NCBI GenBank assembly: GCA_003550275.1
Contig: QXCW01000002.1
Coordinates: 2,306,001 to 2,370,000 of the forward strand
DNA: 64,000 nt
Direction of reading: 5' to 3'
Source of the DNA: Flavobacteriaceae bacterium MAR_2010_72
Lineage (GTDB): Bacteria > Bacteroidota > Bacteroidia > Flavobacteriales > Flavobacteriaceae
The stretch's first letter is position 1. The number at the start of each line of letters is the position of its first letter. Shown piece after piece: positions 15,463-22,679 of this stretch. The notes under the pieces are model-generated. The model had not been told where the DNA came from. It was given only the letters and a program-made list of their open reading frames with translations, and searched no databases. A program made the translations under genes and the position numbers.

Positions 15463-15527
15463 TTACGAACGCATAATAATGGCTATAAGTAAAGAAGCTG
15501 TCTTCGCCTACTTACCAAAACCCAACA
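15463..15527 (+). repeat. attC-like element, copy 14 (left half only)
   Basis: ATTACGAACGCATAATAATG GCTATAAGTAAAG, then TTCGCCTACTTACC as in copies 7 and 12. No right arm follows; instead come a hairpin and opposite-strand genes, so this marks the end of the array. Confidence 0.55.
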
Positions 15528-15542
15528 GTATAAACAGAAAGC

Positions 15543-15565
15543 GCCCAACCACTAGGTGATTGGGC
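15543..15565. terminator. Hairpin at the end of the array
   Basis: GCCCAA (15543-15548) pairs with TTGGGC (15560-15565) between the convergent RidA-like and barrel genes. There is no clean T-run on the plus strand, so termination is tentative. Confidence 0.3.
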
Positions 15566-15579
15566 AACTTTCAACTAAC

Positions 15580-15616
15580 AAAAAAACTCTAAAAATACCA
15601 TACTAGAGGTATGGTA
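15580..15616 (-). terminator. Rho-independent terminator of the minus-strand DUF4331 cluster
   Basis: On the minus strand, TACCATAC-ctcta-GTATGGTA (15616-15596) is a perfect 8-bp stem followed by TTTTTAGAGTTTTTTT. It lies 47 bp after the stop of the barrel gene. Confidence 0.8.
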
Positions 15617-15662
15617 AGCTTTAGTAGGTTTGGTAGCATGAATCTTAAGAGCGCATCAATGC

Positions 15663-16172
15663 TCAAAAATTGAAACTGATGCCTGCACTGATTAAAAATG
15701 GAGAATCATACACAAAAACAACTTCGTTATAAACCCCATGCTGTTGTAGCACTTCTGGTGTGATACTCACGTCACGGGTATTGAGTCCTAAAAAGTTTTC
15801 AACTAAAAAGGAAAGATCAAAAGCACCCAAACTATAACTGACACTCATATCTAAATAGTAAAATCCTGAATAGACATAAGTCCTATTTTCATAAGGCAAC
15901 TCATCTTCCAGTCGTAAGTTGAGTCCAACGGTCATAGCCTTAAATTCTGATGCCAGTAATCCTAAATTAAAAGGGTTATCAGTAAATGTGATCGCTTTGA
16001 ATGGTTGTTGGGCTGGTACATCCACAGCATTGAACACTACGGCATTGGTTTCCACAAGAGGCATGAGATACATGGATCCTGAAACACCAAATACGGGCAA
16101 TTCCTGCTCTTGAGCACTGGCATGTTCAAAAACACACACCAAGAATAGTAAACACAGTACCTTTAGTTTCAT
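15663..16172 (-). CDS. Small outer-membrane beta-barrel-like protein
   Basis: 169 residues with a signal peptide (MKLKVLCLLFLVCVFEHASA then Q). The mature part has amphipathic strands such as YVYSGFYYLDMSVSYSLG and LSFLVENFLGLNTRD, and ends PFLISAGISFNF, the strand pattern and terminal Phe of TonB-receptor-type barrels. It is far too short for a full receptor and has no plug, so it may be a mini-barrel or a receptor tail that became independent. It follows the TPR lipoprotein gene by 10 bp and is probably co-transcribed with it. Confidence 0.6.
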   Translation of the reverse strand: MKLKVLCLLFLVCVFEHASAQEQELPVFGVSGSMYLMPLVETNAVVFNAVDVPAQQPFKAITFTDNPFNLGLLASEFKAMTVGLNLRLEDELPYENRTYVYSGFYYLDMSVSYSLGAFDLSFLVENFLGLNTRDVSITPEVLQQHGVYNEVVFVYDSPFLISAGISFNF

Positions 16173-16182
16173 AATTTTAGAT

Positions 16183-17472
16183 TTATAATTGATTTATCCG
16201 TTTATCCATAGTTGGTCCTAATTCATACAAACTACCTAGTAATTCCTTTTTTAGTGGTTTTACGGCGTCATAATTACCTGTAGCCTTATAGATTTCTGCT
16301 ACATGGTATAAAATAGCAGGCTCAAAGGTTTTACCTATAATATGCATCTCTACAATATGCAAGGCTTCTGTAGGATTGCCATTTTTAAAATGTGCCCAGG
16401 CTAAAAGGTCATACGACTCTGGTGTTGGCCTGTGCTCCACTTCAATTTGGGCGATAGCGAGTGCTTGGTCAACAGCCTGTTCTTCATCTGTATAAAGCAA
16501 GACGTTGTATTTATTGTACATAGCGCCATAAGCAGCATTTGTAACAGCCTCTTTGTATTGGGTTAATTGCGCTTCTTTTAATGAAGTGTCGCCCATATAA
16601 TCAGCTATTTCTGCTTTCAAGAGATAATAGTCTGGAGCATGGTAGCTTTCAGTAACTTTATCCAAAATTCGAAGGGCTTCTTCAGGGTTTTTTTCATACG
16701 AATACGTAATCCAAGCAATTCCCTTTTTAGCATAGGCATCGTGTGGATCCAATTGCAAGGCTTTTAAATAATGTTGGTACGACTTCTCAATCATACCCGC
16801 ATGGCCGTAAAAATCGGCAATATTGGTATAGGCCCACTTCTTAATTGCTGGTAAGTTGGAGGATTCGGCAATCACCATGGCTTGTTCCATATATTTGATA
16901 GCGGCTTCTAAATTCCCTTGATGGTCACTCCATTTGGATAGTCGGATCAAGTAATCGAAGTCACTAAAGTTTTTAAATTTATCGAGATAGGTTTGGGCCA
17001 ATTCATAATTGCCCAATTCTAAATGCACGTCAAATAACATTTTTTGAGTGCCTTCCAAGGTATCGCCAATAAGCTCTGCTTTGATGAGCAAGTCTAATGC
17101 TTCTTTAAATTTATGTTGCGAAATATAATTCGCCGCTAATGCTTTTAAAGCACCTGGTTGTTCATAATTGGTAGCCTCAACAACCTGCTTGAAATAAGTT
17201 TCGGCTTTGATCAAATGATCGATCTCGCCAGTTTGTGCGAACAAATGTGAATAGGATGCTGCCAATTTGGAAGCATAAGGAAATTGATCTGGATGATCTG
17301 CTAATTTTTGTTCCCAGAACGCCTTATCCTTTTGGGCTAATGCTAAAGCTGCTTCATCTGAAGCTTCTACATACGCATTATAATCATTGGGATCTGTAAT
17401 GGGTTTGGGGGTAGTGTTACAACTAAATACTGTTGCTAACGCTAAAAGTACTATGCTAAGGTTTGTTTTCAT
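16183..17472 (-). CDS. TPR lipoprotein
   Basis: 429 residues. The lipoprotein signal ends VFSC (about residue 18). Almost the whole mature protein is tetratricopeptide repeats, the clearest being MIEKSYQHYLKALQLDPHDA YAKKG and the GNLEAAIKYMEQAM and NYDAVKPLKK stretches. TPR superhelices bind proteins; this one probably serves the neighbouring DUF4331 proteins, an inference from gene order. It starts downstream of a strong terminator (17498-17535), so it needs readthrough or its own promoter. Confidence 0.85.
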   Translation of the reverse strand: MKTNLSIVLLALATVFSCNTTPKPITDPNDYNAYVEASDEAALALAQKDKAFWEQKLADHPDQFPYASKLAASYSHLFAQTGEIDHLIKAETYFKQVVEATNYEQPGALKALAANYISQHKFKEALDLLIKAELIGDTLEGTQKMLFDVHLELGNYELAQTYLDKFKNFSDFDYLIRLSKWSDHQGNLEAAIKYMEQAMVIAESSNLPAIKKWAYTNIADFYGHAGMIEKSYQHYLKALQLDPHDAYAKKGIAWITYSYEKNPEEALRILDKVTESYHAPDYYLLKAEIADYMGDTSLKEAQLTQYKEAVTNAAYGAMYNKYNVLLYTDEEQAVDQALAIAQIEVEHRPTPESYDLLAWAHFKNGNPTEALHIVEMHIIGKTFEPAILYHVAEIYKATGNYDAVKPLKKELLGSLYELGPTMDKRINQL

Positions 17473-17497
17473 TGTATTGTGTTTTTAGAGTTTTAAA

Positions 17498-17535
17498 AAC
17501 TCTGAAATACGTTTGTTAGACCGTATTTCAGAGTT
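17498..17535 (-). terminator. Rho-independent terminator between DUF4331 pair 2 and the TPR gene
   Basis: A perfect 14-bp inverted repeat AACTCTGAAATACG / CGTATTTCAGAGTT with a 10-base loop, followed on the minus strand by TTTTAAAAC. It lies 9 bp beyond the stop at 17544. Confidence 0.85.
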
Positions 17536-17543
17536 ACTAATTA

Positions 17544-18128
17544 TTATTGTAAATGTGGCGACGCCAAATACGGGAATGATGATGAAAAAGCAACATCATT
17601 ACCATCAACGTGGTCATCGATTAATCCAACATTTTGCGGCATACCAGTTAAGGCATCGGGTCCACCAAAAATTAAGATCAGTTCAACGGTGATCACGTCA
17701 TCAGCCAAGGCACGTCCGGTTAACACATTGGTGCCATCAAAAAAGGTGGTGGTACCATCCAACGACAGGGTTAAGACATCTGTAGCCAATACCGAAGTAA
17801 AGGTTGCAGCGTCTAGTCCTAAAGCATTCCTGGTATACCCTGGATTCAAGGCCAACAAGTTATTTTGGAACATCGACTGAAAAGCCGCGCCTTGATTTGA
17901 AGGCACAGTGGTATTAAAAGCATCTTTGCTTCCACTGGACACAAATACCGTGTTTACGGCTGGTCTAGCCATTTGATCTTCTTGGATATAGGTTCCTTTG
18001 ATAGTGTTGCCTACACTATCAACACCTTCAATTTCGTAAGTATTATCCATTTTTTCGTTACTGCAATTGTATGCAGTCGCAGCTACAACTAAACTTAATG
18101 CTGCTATTTTTATCGTTCTAAATTTCAT
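17544..18128 (-). CDS. DUF4331 C-terminal-half lipoprotein (pair 2)
   Basis: 194 residues. The signal ends AYNC-SNE, a lipoprotein-type N-terminus. The mature part carries DQMARPAVNTVFVSSGSKDA FN, LGLDAATFTSVL, SLDGTTTFFDGTNVLTGRAL ADDVITVEL and DDHVDGND, which correspond to the second half of single-chain DUF4331 proteins. The first half is the gene just upstream (19 bp apart). Function of DUF4331 is unknown. Close paralogue of the gene at 18958-19515, but with an extra insertion around VGNTIKGTYIQ. Confidence 0.8.
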   Translation of the reverse strand: MKFRTIKIAALSLVVAATAYNCSNEKMDNTYEIEGVDSVGNTIKGTYIQEDQMARPAVNTVFVSSGSKDAFNTTVPSNQGAAFQSMFQNNLLALNPGYTRNALGLDAATFTSVLATDVLTLSLDGTTTFFDGTNVLTGRALADDVITVELILIFGGPDALTGMPQNVGLIDDHVDGNDVAFSSSFPYLASPHLQ

Positions 18129-18147
18129 GATTCTAATGTTTTAAAGA

Positions 18148-18807
18148 TTATTGTTTACGTTTTGTTTCTACCCAAGTGTTTACACTTCCTGATCCTCCAA
18201 TCATGGATTTAGGAACTTCTACCACAACCGATAATACATTCGTACCGGCAAAGGTGTCCATACCTGGATCGTTAAAACTGCCTGCATTTCCTGATAGAAT
18301 GGCAGTAAATTGTGCAAAGTCAAAAAAGAATGGGTCGTCACGTGGACCTGCGAAGAATTTCATACCTAAATCGGAGGTATGTACAATAGCTTCTGATCCA
18401 AAAGGCGTAATCTTAACATTTGATGAACCACCAAAATTCTTTGGTTCTACAGTACTCACCGTACCGGTTTGATCAGGAGCAAATGGTCCAAAAAAGAACA
18501 TCTTTTTGTTCTTTGGTACAGCTTGAATCACAAGATCTTCAACAGCATCGCCGTTGGTATCGATATTGAATTCGATCATTAGATTTTCATCAAATGACGC
18601 ATTGGCCGTATTTGCTGGGCTCAATAAACCCTGTACGTTAGCTACAAAGACTACATTGTCTGGATTTTCACCCTGAAAGGCGTAAAAATCGGTAATGTCG
18701 CTAGTGCCACCAGTTACTGCTGGTGCGTCGATATGATCGGCGGCGATAACACATAAACCAGCCACTAAAAGCAAACTGATCCCTAAAATTGGTTTGAAGT
18801 TTTTCAT
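18148..18807 (-). CDS. DUF4331 N-terminal-half protein (pair 2)
   Basis: 219 residues with a signal peptide (about 1-23, cleavage before DHIDAP). DHIDAPAVTGGTSDITDFYA FQ is the DUF4331 hallmark; FVANVQGLLSPA, EFNIDTNGDAVEDLVIQAVP and FFAGPRDDPFFFDFAQF follow, and the protein ends SVNTWVETKRKQ. It stops where the family normally continues into the DQM-RPAVNTVF half, which is encoded separately downstream. Probably exported; the two halves may assemble, which is inference. Near-duplicate of 19541-20194. Confidence 0.85.
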   Translation of the reverse strand: MKNFKPILGISLLLVAGLCVIAADHIDAPAVTGGTSDITDFYAFQGENPDNVVFVANVQGLLSPANTANASFDENLMIEFNIDTNGDAVEDLVIQAVPKNKKMFFFGPFAPDQTGTVSTVEPKNFGGSSNVKITPFGSEAIVHTSDLGMKFFAGPRDDPFFFDFAQFTAILSGNAGSFNDPGMDTFAGTNVLSVVVEVPKSMIGGSGSVNTWVETKRKQ

Positions 18808-18919
18808 AATAATTAAAATTTGATTTATTAATAATTCAGTTCTCCAAGCACATTTAGGTTAAGGTCTGTGTAGAATAGGTTTTTGGGTAATTCTTTTATG
18901 TATGCATTAGAATTTTAAT

Positions 18920-18949
18920 AGCACCAAAGCACTGATGTACTTTGGTGCT
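18920..18949 (-). terminator. Hairpin after DUF4331 pair 1
   Basis: A perfect 10-bp stem AGCACCAAAG / CTTTGGTGCT with a 10-base loop, 9 bp past the stop at 18958. The following T-run on the minus strand is weak (ATTAAAATTC), so efficiency is uncertain. Confidence 0.65.
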
Positions 18950-18957
18950 TGTTTGGT

Positions 18958-19515
18958 TTACCAAGGTGTTGCCAAGTATGGGAACGTTGATAAAAAGGCT
19001 TTATCATTAGCGTCCACATGGTCATCTGATAATCCTGGATTTTCAGAGAAGTCCTCTCCTCCAAAGATTAACAACAATTCAACTGTGATCACATCATCAG
19101 CTAAAGCTCTTCCTGTCAAAACATTGGTGCCATCAAAAAATGTGGTTGTACCGTCAAGAGACACACCTAATACATCGGTTGCTAAAACTGTAGTAAAAGT
19201 GGCTGCATCTAATCCTAGAGCATTTTGATCTCCTGGATTTGCATAAGCTGGACTCAAGGCCTGTAAATTGGCTTGAAACATACTTTGAAAAGCTGCTCCT
19301 TGTGCAGATGGCGCCGTCGTATTGAACATGTCTTTAGTTCCAGCAGAAACAAATACTGTGTTTACTGCTGGGCGACCCATTTGATCTTCTTGGGCATAGG
19401 TTCCTGAAAAATCAGGACCATCTGGGCCATTGTTATCATCATCGTTACTGCAGTTATAAGCTGTAATTGATACTAGCACTGCAATAGCCATTAATTTTAT
19501 CGTGTTAAATTTCAT
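18958..19515 (-). CDS. DUF4331 C-terminal-half lipoprotein (pair 1)
   Basis: 185 residues. The signal ends AYNC followed by SNDDDNNG, which fits the Cys-Ser-acidic surface-export tag of Bacteroidota lipoproteins. The mature part matches its paralogue at 17544-18128 over most of its length (DQMGRPAVNTVFVSAGTKDM FN, LGLDAATFTTVLATDVL, GTTTFFDGTNVLTGRALADD). It lies 25 bp after the N-terminal-half gene, forming a two-gene unit that is repeated just downstream. Cell-surface display is inferred. Confidence 0.82.
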   Translation of the reverse strand: MKFNTIKLMAIAVLVSITAYNCSNDDDNNGPDGPDFSGTYAQEDQMGRPAVNTVFVSAGTKDMFNTTAPSAQGAAFQSMFQANLQALSPAYANPGDQNALGLDAATFTTVLATDVLGVSLDGTTTFFDGTNVLTGRALADDVITVELLLIFGGEDFSENPGLSDDHVDANDKAFLSTFPYLATPW

Positions 19516-19540
19516 GATTTTATTTTTTTAAGTTGTTTTG

Positions 19541-20194
19541 TTATTGTTTTCTTTTGGATTCAACCCACGTATTGATCGTACCTGAACCTCCAACCATTGA
19601 TTTTGGCACTTCCACTACAATGGAGAGCACATTTGTTCCTGCAAACGTATCGGCTCCTGGGTCGTTAAAACTAGTTGCAGTTCCGCCTATGATAGCACTG
19701 TATTGTGCAAAGTCAAAAAAGAATGGATCATCACGTGGTCCAGAAAAAAAGCTCATTCCACCGCTAGTGGCAATGATTGCATCTGTTCCATAAGGGGTAA
19801 TGTCTACAGATCCTTGTGCACTTGCTGTAGTTAAAATAGTACTGCTAGTTCCAGGCTGTGTAGGTGCTGTTGGACCAAAGAAGTACATTTTGCCATCTCT
19901 GGCGGTAGCTTGAATTACCAAGTCTTCAACGGCATCACCGTTGGTGTCGATATTGAACTCTACTAAAGTGTTCTCATCAAAGGAAGCACTTCCTGTTGCT
20001 GATGGGCTTAAAAGACCCTGAACATTGGCTACGAGTACCAGATTACTGGTGTTACTGCCTTGAAAGGCATAAAAGTCGGTGATGTCACTTGAACCACCTT
20101 GGACTGCTGGGGCATCGATATGATCGGCTGCAATTCCAATAAAACCTGCAATTGCAACAATTGCAACTCCAATTAAAATTTTTGATTTTTTCAT
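19541..20194 (-). CDS. DUF4331 N-terminal-half protein (pair 1)
   Basis: 217 residues with a signal peptide (about 1-23, IGIAA then DHIDAP). It shows the same motifs as the pair 2 protein: DHIDAPAVQGGSSDITDFYA FQ, VANVQGLLSPSATG, EFNIDTNGDAVEDLVIQAT, FFSGPRDDPFFFDFAQYSAI and a TINTWVESKRKQ end. First gene of the minus-strand cluster, so the promoter should lie in 20195-20340, where an 11-bp direct repeat is found. Function unknown. Confidence 0.86.
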   Translation of the reverse strand: MKKSKILIGVAIVAIAGFIGIAADHIDAPAVQGGSSDITDFYAFQGSNTSNLVLVANVQGLLSPSATGSASFDENTLVEFNIDTNGDAVEDLVIQATARDGKMYFFGPTAPTQPGTSSTILTTASAQGSVDITPYGTDAIIATSGGMSFFSGPRDDPFFFDFAQYSAIIGGTATSFNDPGADTFAGTNVLSIVVEVPKSMVGGSGTINTWVESKRKQ

Positions 20195-20259
20195 AATAAA
20201 TGAGATTTTTGTTAATTATTAATTGTCTCTGCTCTACCTACGGAAAAAAAAGAATAGCG

Positions 20260-20281
20260 GTTTTGTTAAAGTTTTGTTAAA
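20260..20281. promoter_or_regulatory. Tandem 11-bp direct repeat in a divergent promoter region
   Basis: GTTTTGTTAAA occurs twice without a gap (20260-20270 and 20271-20281) between the divergent DUF4331 cluster and the LETM1-related gene. Such phased repeats can be operators; no regulator can be named. Confidence 0.4.
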
Positions 20282-20313
20282 GGAATTTTAAGGGGGATTT
20301 TACAATTAAAAAG

Positions 20314-20321
20314 TATATTTG
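20314..20321 (+). promoter_or_regulatory. Flavobacterial -7 promoter box
   Basis: TATATTTG matches the TANNTTTG consensus exactly and lies 20 bp before the ATG at 20341. A clear -33 TTG at the usual distance is not seen. Confidence 0.5.
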
Positions 20322-20340
20322 TGCTTTAAGCTTAAAACCT

Positions 20341-21516
20341 ATGAATCCTTCTGCAGCAGGCTGGATAAAAAAACTACTTAAATTGGTGGCTCATCAGGAG
20401 TCCTATATCAACTTGCCTGTTACTGACTTTTATGAAGAATTAAAATCTTGCGGCTTTATTTATGGGAATAATGTAGAGGTAGTATATAAAGTTATCGAAA
20501 AAAATGACCTCACTTCAGAAGAATTAAGTAAGGCCAATTTACTATTAGCCTTCTACTATTGCTACAAAGCAAAACCTTCAGAATCTAATTTTGTAACAAG
20601 CGTTATTGAATTTTATGCGGCAATCACCAAACCTAAAACCTCATTCCTGGATGGGTTTCTGGGAGAAAAAAAATCAGCTGCAAATTTAGAAGGTATTATT
20701 GACAAGCGGGTATATATTAACGACAACCTCTTTACGAAGAATTTCAATTATTTTATCACCAATGCCCTATTGTTTGTAGATGTGCTGGCGTATCAAAAGT
20801 TTTTAATTACTAGCGAAGTTTCAAATGAGGATATCCAACATATGGAGGCTGCCTTGGAAACGATTGTAATCAATGTACTGGATTCCAAACAGGAAAAAAG
20901 CGATTATGACGAAAGTTTGATAAAACTTTTTGAAGCTTCAAGGCGCTATCAAGACAAGCAACACCATCTTGAATATAAAGAAGCTCTTGAAGTCCTTCAA
21001 ACCCCATTAGAAAAGCACTATGCCTTTGATTTAGGCTGTATGGCTTCTTGGACAGATAGAATGATCGATCCAGAAGAGTATTTGTTCTTAAACCAATTAG
21101 GTGATGATCTGCAGCTTTCCGAAGAGGGCATTGACCAATCCATAAAAGATATTAATACCTTTTATATTACCAACCAAGATCAAATTGCGTTGCTGGGGTC
21201 AAAAAACCTAGTAAAGAATTTTTATGACAACTCCAGCAAATTGGTAAGTAAATTGATTAAACGAAATAGTAAACGATTGCTTAAGGAGCTTTCTGAAAGT
21301 AAAGACCTTTTAGTGCTCTTGACCAAATCAACTACCAGAGACCTTACCGAAGAGGAACAGAAAAAAATGCAGACTCAATTACTGGATCTTATCAAATCCA
21401 TTCCAAGTCTGGCCATTTTTATGCTTCCTGGCGGTGCAATCCTTCTGCCATTATTTGTTAAATTTATACCTAAACTATTACCTACCGCTTTTGACGACAA
21501 TCGTATTGAAGAGTGA
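20341..21516 (+). CDS. LETM1-related biofilm-associated-type protein
   Basis: 391 residues, mostly helical and without a signal peptide. A middle region (about 215-270, HYAFDLGCMASWTDRMIDPE EYLFLNQLG) resembles a TerB-like fold. The C-terminus (about 360-391) reads IPSLAIFMLPGGAILLPLFV KFIPKLLP, the membrane-associated motif of LETM1-like proteins. In Flavobacteriia such proteins have been linked to biofilm formation; that is family knowledge, not shown here. It is transcribed away from the DUF4331 cluster and converges on the LytTR gene 9 bp past its stop. Confidence 0.75.
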   Translation: MNPSAAGWIKKLLKLVAHQESYINLPVTDFYEELKSCGFIYGNNVEVVYKVIEKNDLTSEELSKANLLLAFYYCYKAKPSESNFVTSVIEFYAAITKPKTSFLDGFLGEKKSAANLEGIIDKRVYINDNLFTKNFNYFITNALLFVDVLAYQKFLITSEVSNEDIQHMEAALETIVINVLDSKQEKSDYDESLIKLFEASRRYQDKQHHLEYKEALEVLQTPLEKHYAFDLGCMASWTDRMIDPEEYLFLNQLGDDLQLSEEGIDQSIKDINTFYITNQDQIALLGSKNLVKNFYDNSSKLVSKLIKRNSKRLLKELSESKDLLVLLTKSTTRDLTEEEQKKMQTQLLDLIKSIPSLAIFMLPGGAILLPLFVKFIPKLLPTAFDDNRIEE

Positions 21517-21525
21517 TGACACCCA

Positions 21526-22287
21526 TTAGGTATGATCTAACCAATATTTAAAATCCTTCACACGCTCTCTAGCTACAATTACGTCTTGCTCCTTATAATT
21601 TTGCAGCTTGATCTGTAATCGCGAATTGGTATAACTCACCATGTCTTTTATAGCCTCAATATTCACGACGAATTTTCGACTGATTCTAAAAAAAGTTTTG
21701 GGCTCCAATTCGTCTTCCAATTGATCCAAGGTGGTATCCAACAAGTAGTTACGTCCATCAATGGTGTAGGCGTACGTCCCTTTGTTTTCACTGTAAAAGC
21801 ATTCAATATCATCTATGGTCAACAATTTTAAATGCTGACCAACCTTTACGGAGAATCGCTTTTTATAGGTACGATCTATGGGGTTGACCAAGAGTTTTTT
21901 AATATCATTAAAGTCCAGCGTCACCGATTGTTGCACCGGAAGGCGCTCTTTATATTTAGCAACGGCCTTTTTTAAATCGTCGTCATCTATTGGCTTTAAC
22001 AAGTAGTCAATGCTGTTAAGTTTAAAGGCCTGAAGCGCATATTCATCATAAGCGGTTGTAAAGATCACGGCCGACTTAATATCTATGGCTTCAAAAATTT
22101 CAAAGGAAAGCCCATCACTCAATTGAATATCAAGAAAAATCAAATCGGGATGCGCATTGTTTTTAAACCACACGATGGATTCTTCAACAGAATGCAACAT
22201 CGTTTCGGTTTCAACATCCAATTGTTGCAGCATACGTTGTAAACGGCGTGCCGATGGTTTTTCGTCTTCTATAATAATGACCCTCAT
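21526..22287 (-). CDS. LytTR-family response regulator
   Basis: 253 residues: a receiver domain (1-120) with acidic pocket ED at 7-8, phosphoacceptor Asp53 in FLDIQLSDG and conserved Lys in LLKPID, then a LytTR DNA-binding domain (about 140-250: FSVKVGQHLKLLTIDDIECF, TLDQLEDEL, FFRISRKFVVN). It regulates transcription when phosphorylated by the LytS-type kinase encoded two genes upstream. The small 2TM protein lies between. Target genes cannot be seen. Confidence 0.93.
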   Translation of the reverse strand: MRVIIIEDEKPSARRLQRMLQQLDVETETMLHSVEESIVWFKNNAHPDLIFLDIQLSDGLSFEIFEAIDIKSAVIFTTAYDEYALQAFKLNSIDYLLKPIDDDDLKKAVAKYKERLPVQQSVTLDFNDIKKLLVNPIDRTYKKRFSVKVGQHLKLLTIDDIECFYSENKGTYAYTIDGRNYLLDTTLDQLEDELEPKTFFRISRKFVVNIEAIKDMVSYTNSRLQIKLQNYKEQDVIVARERVKDFKYWLDHT

Positions 22288-22322
22288 AGTGCGTTTTTAA
22301 CTTCTAACTTTTGATTTCCGAA

Positions 22323-22673
22323 TTATTCCCAACGGGTTTTGTCCTTATCCATATAGTCCTTAATCTTACGATCTTCCCAGTTTTTACCAAACATGATGTT
22401 GGGTCCAAATACACCCATAGCGTGGAATGCCAAACCAATTCCCCAGAAAAAAGCCGTAGAGAAAGTTCCAAAATGCCAGATATTTCCATTACTATTGAAG
22501 GCTATGATGCCAATTAAAAATAAATTAATGATAACATAGGCAATTAAGTGTCTGTAAAATCCAGATATCTTTTTAACATGCTTTTGCGCCCTTAAATAGG
22601 CTTCTTCTCTTAAAAAGCGTCGTTGCGCAGTTTCGTCTAAATCGTCAAATGATTGTTTATTGTAAGGTCTCAT
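22323..22673 (-). CDS. 2TM-domain protein
   Basis: 116 residues. The 2TM domain (about 27-110): AYLRAQKHVKKISGFYRHL, then helices AYVIINLFLIGIIAFN and FFWGIGLAFHAMGVFG, and a W-E-D-RKIKDYMDKD tail. It is homologous to the C-terminal extension of the adjacent histidine kinase (RNHVEELKGFYYSLISYFFV and GRNWEKRKIEEFM). It lies between kinase and regulator and is probably co-transcribed. The role of 2TM domains is unknown; modulation of the kinase is inference. Confidence 0.85.
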   Translation of the reverse strand: MRPYNKQSFDDLDETAQRRFLREEAYLRAQKHVKKISGFYRHLIAYVIINLFLIGIIAFNSNGNIWHFGTFSTAFFWGIGLAFHAMGVFGPNIMFGKNWEDRKIKDYMDKDKTRWE

Positions 22674-22679
22674 AATGTT

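Noticed and set aside
2015-15527. Canonical integron with standard attC sites
   Set aside because: The arms end in GTTAGC or GTTGTAC rather than GTTRRRY, and no intI-like tyrosine recombinase is in the window; only the architecture is similar.
15663-16172. Complete TonB-dependent receptor
   Set aside because: Only 169 residues, no plug and no TonB box; at most a barrel tail or mini-barrel.
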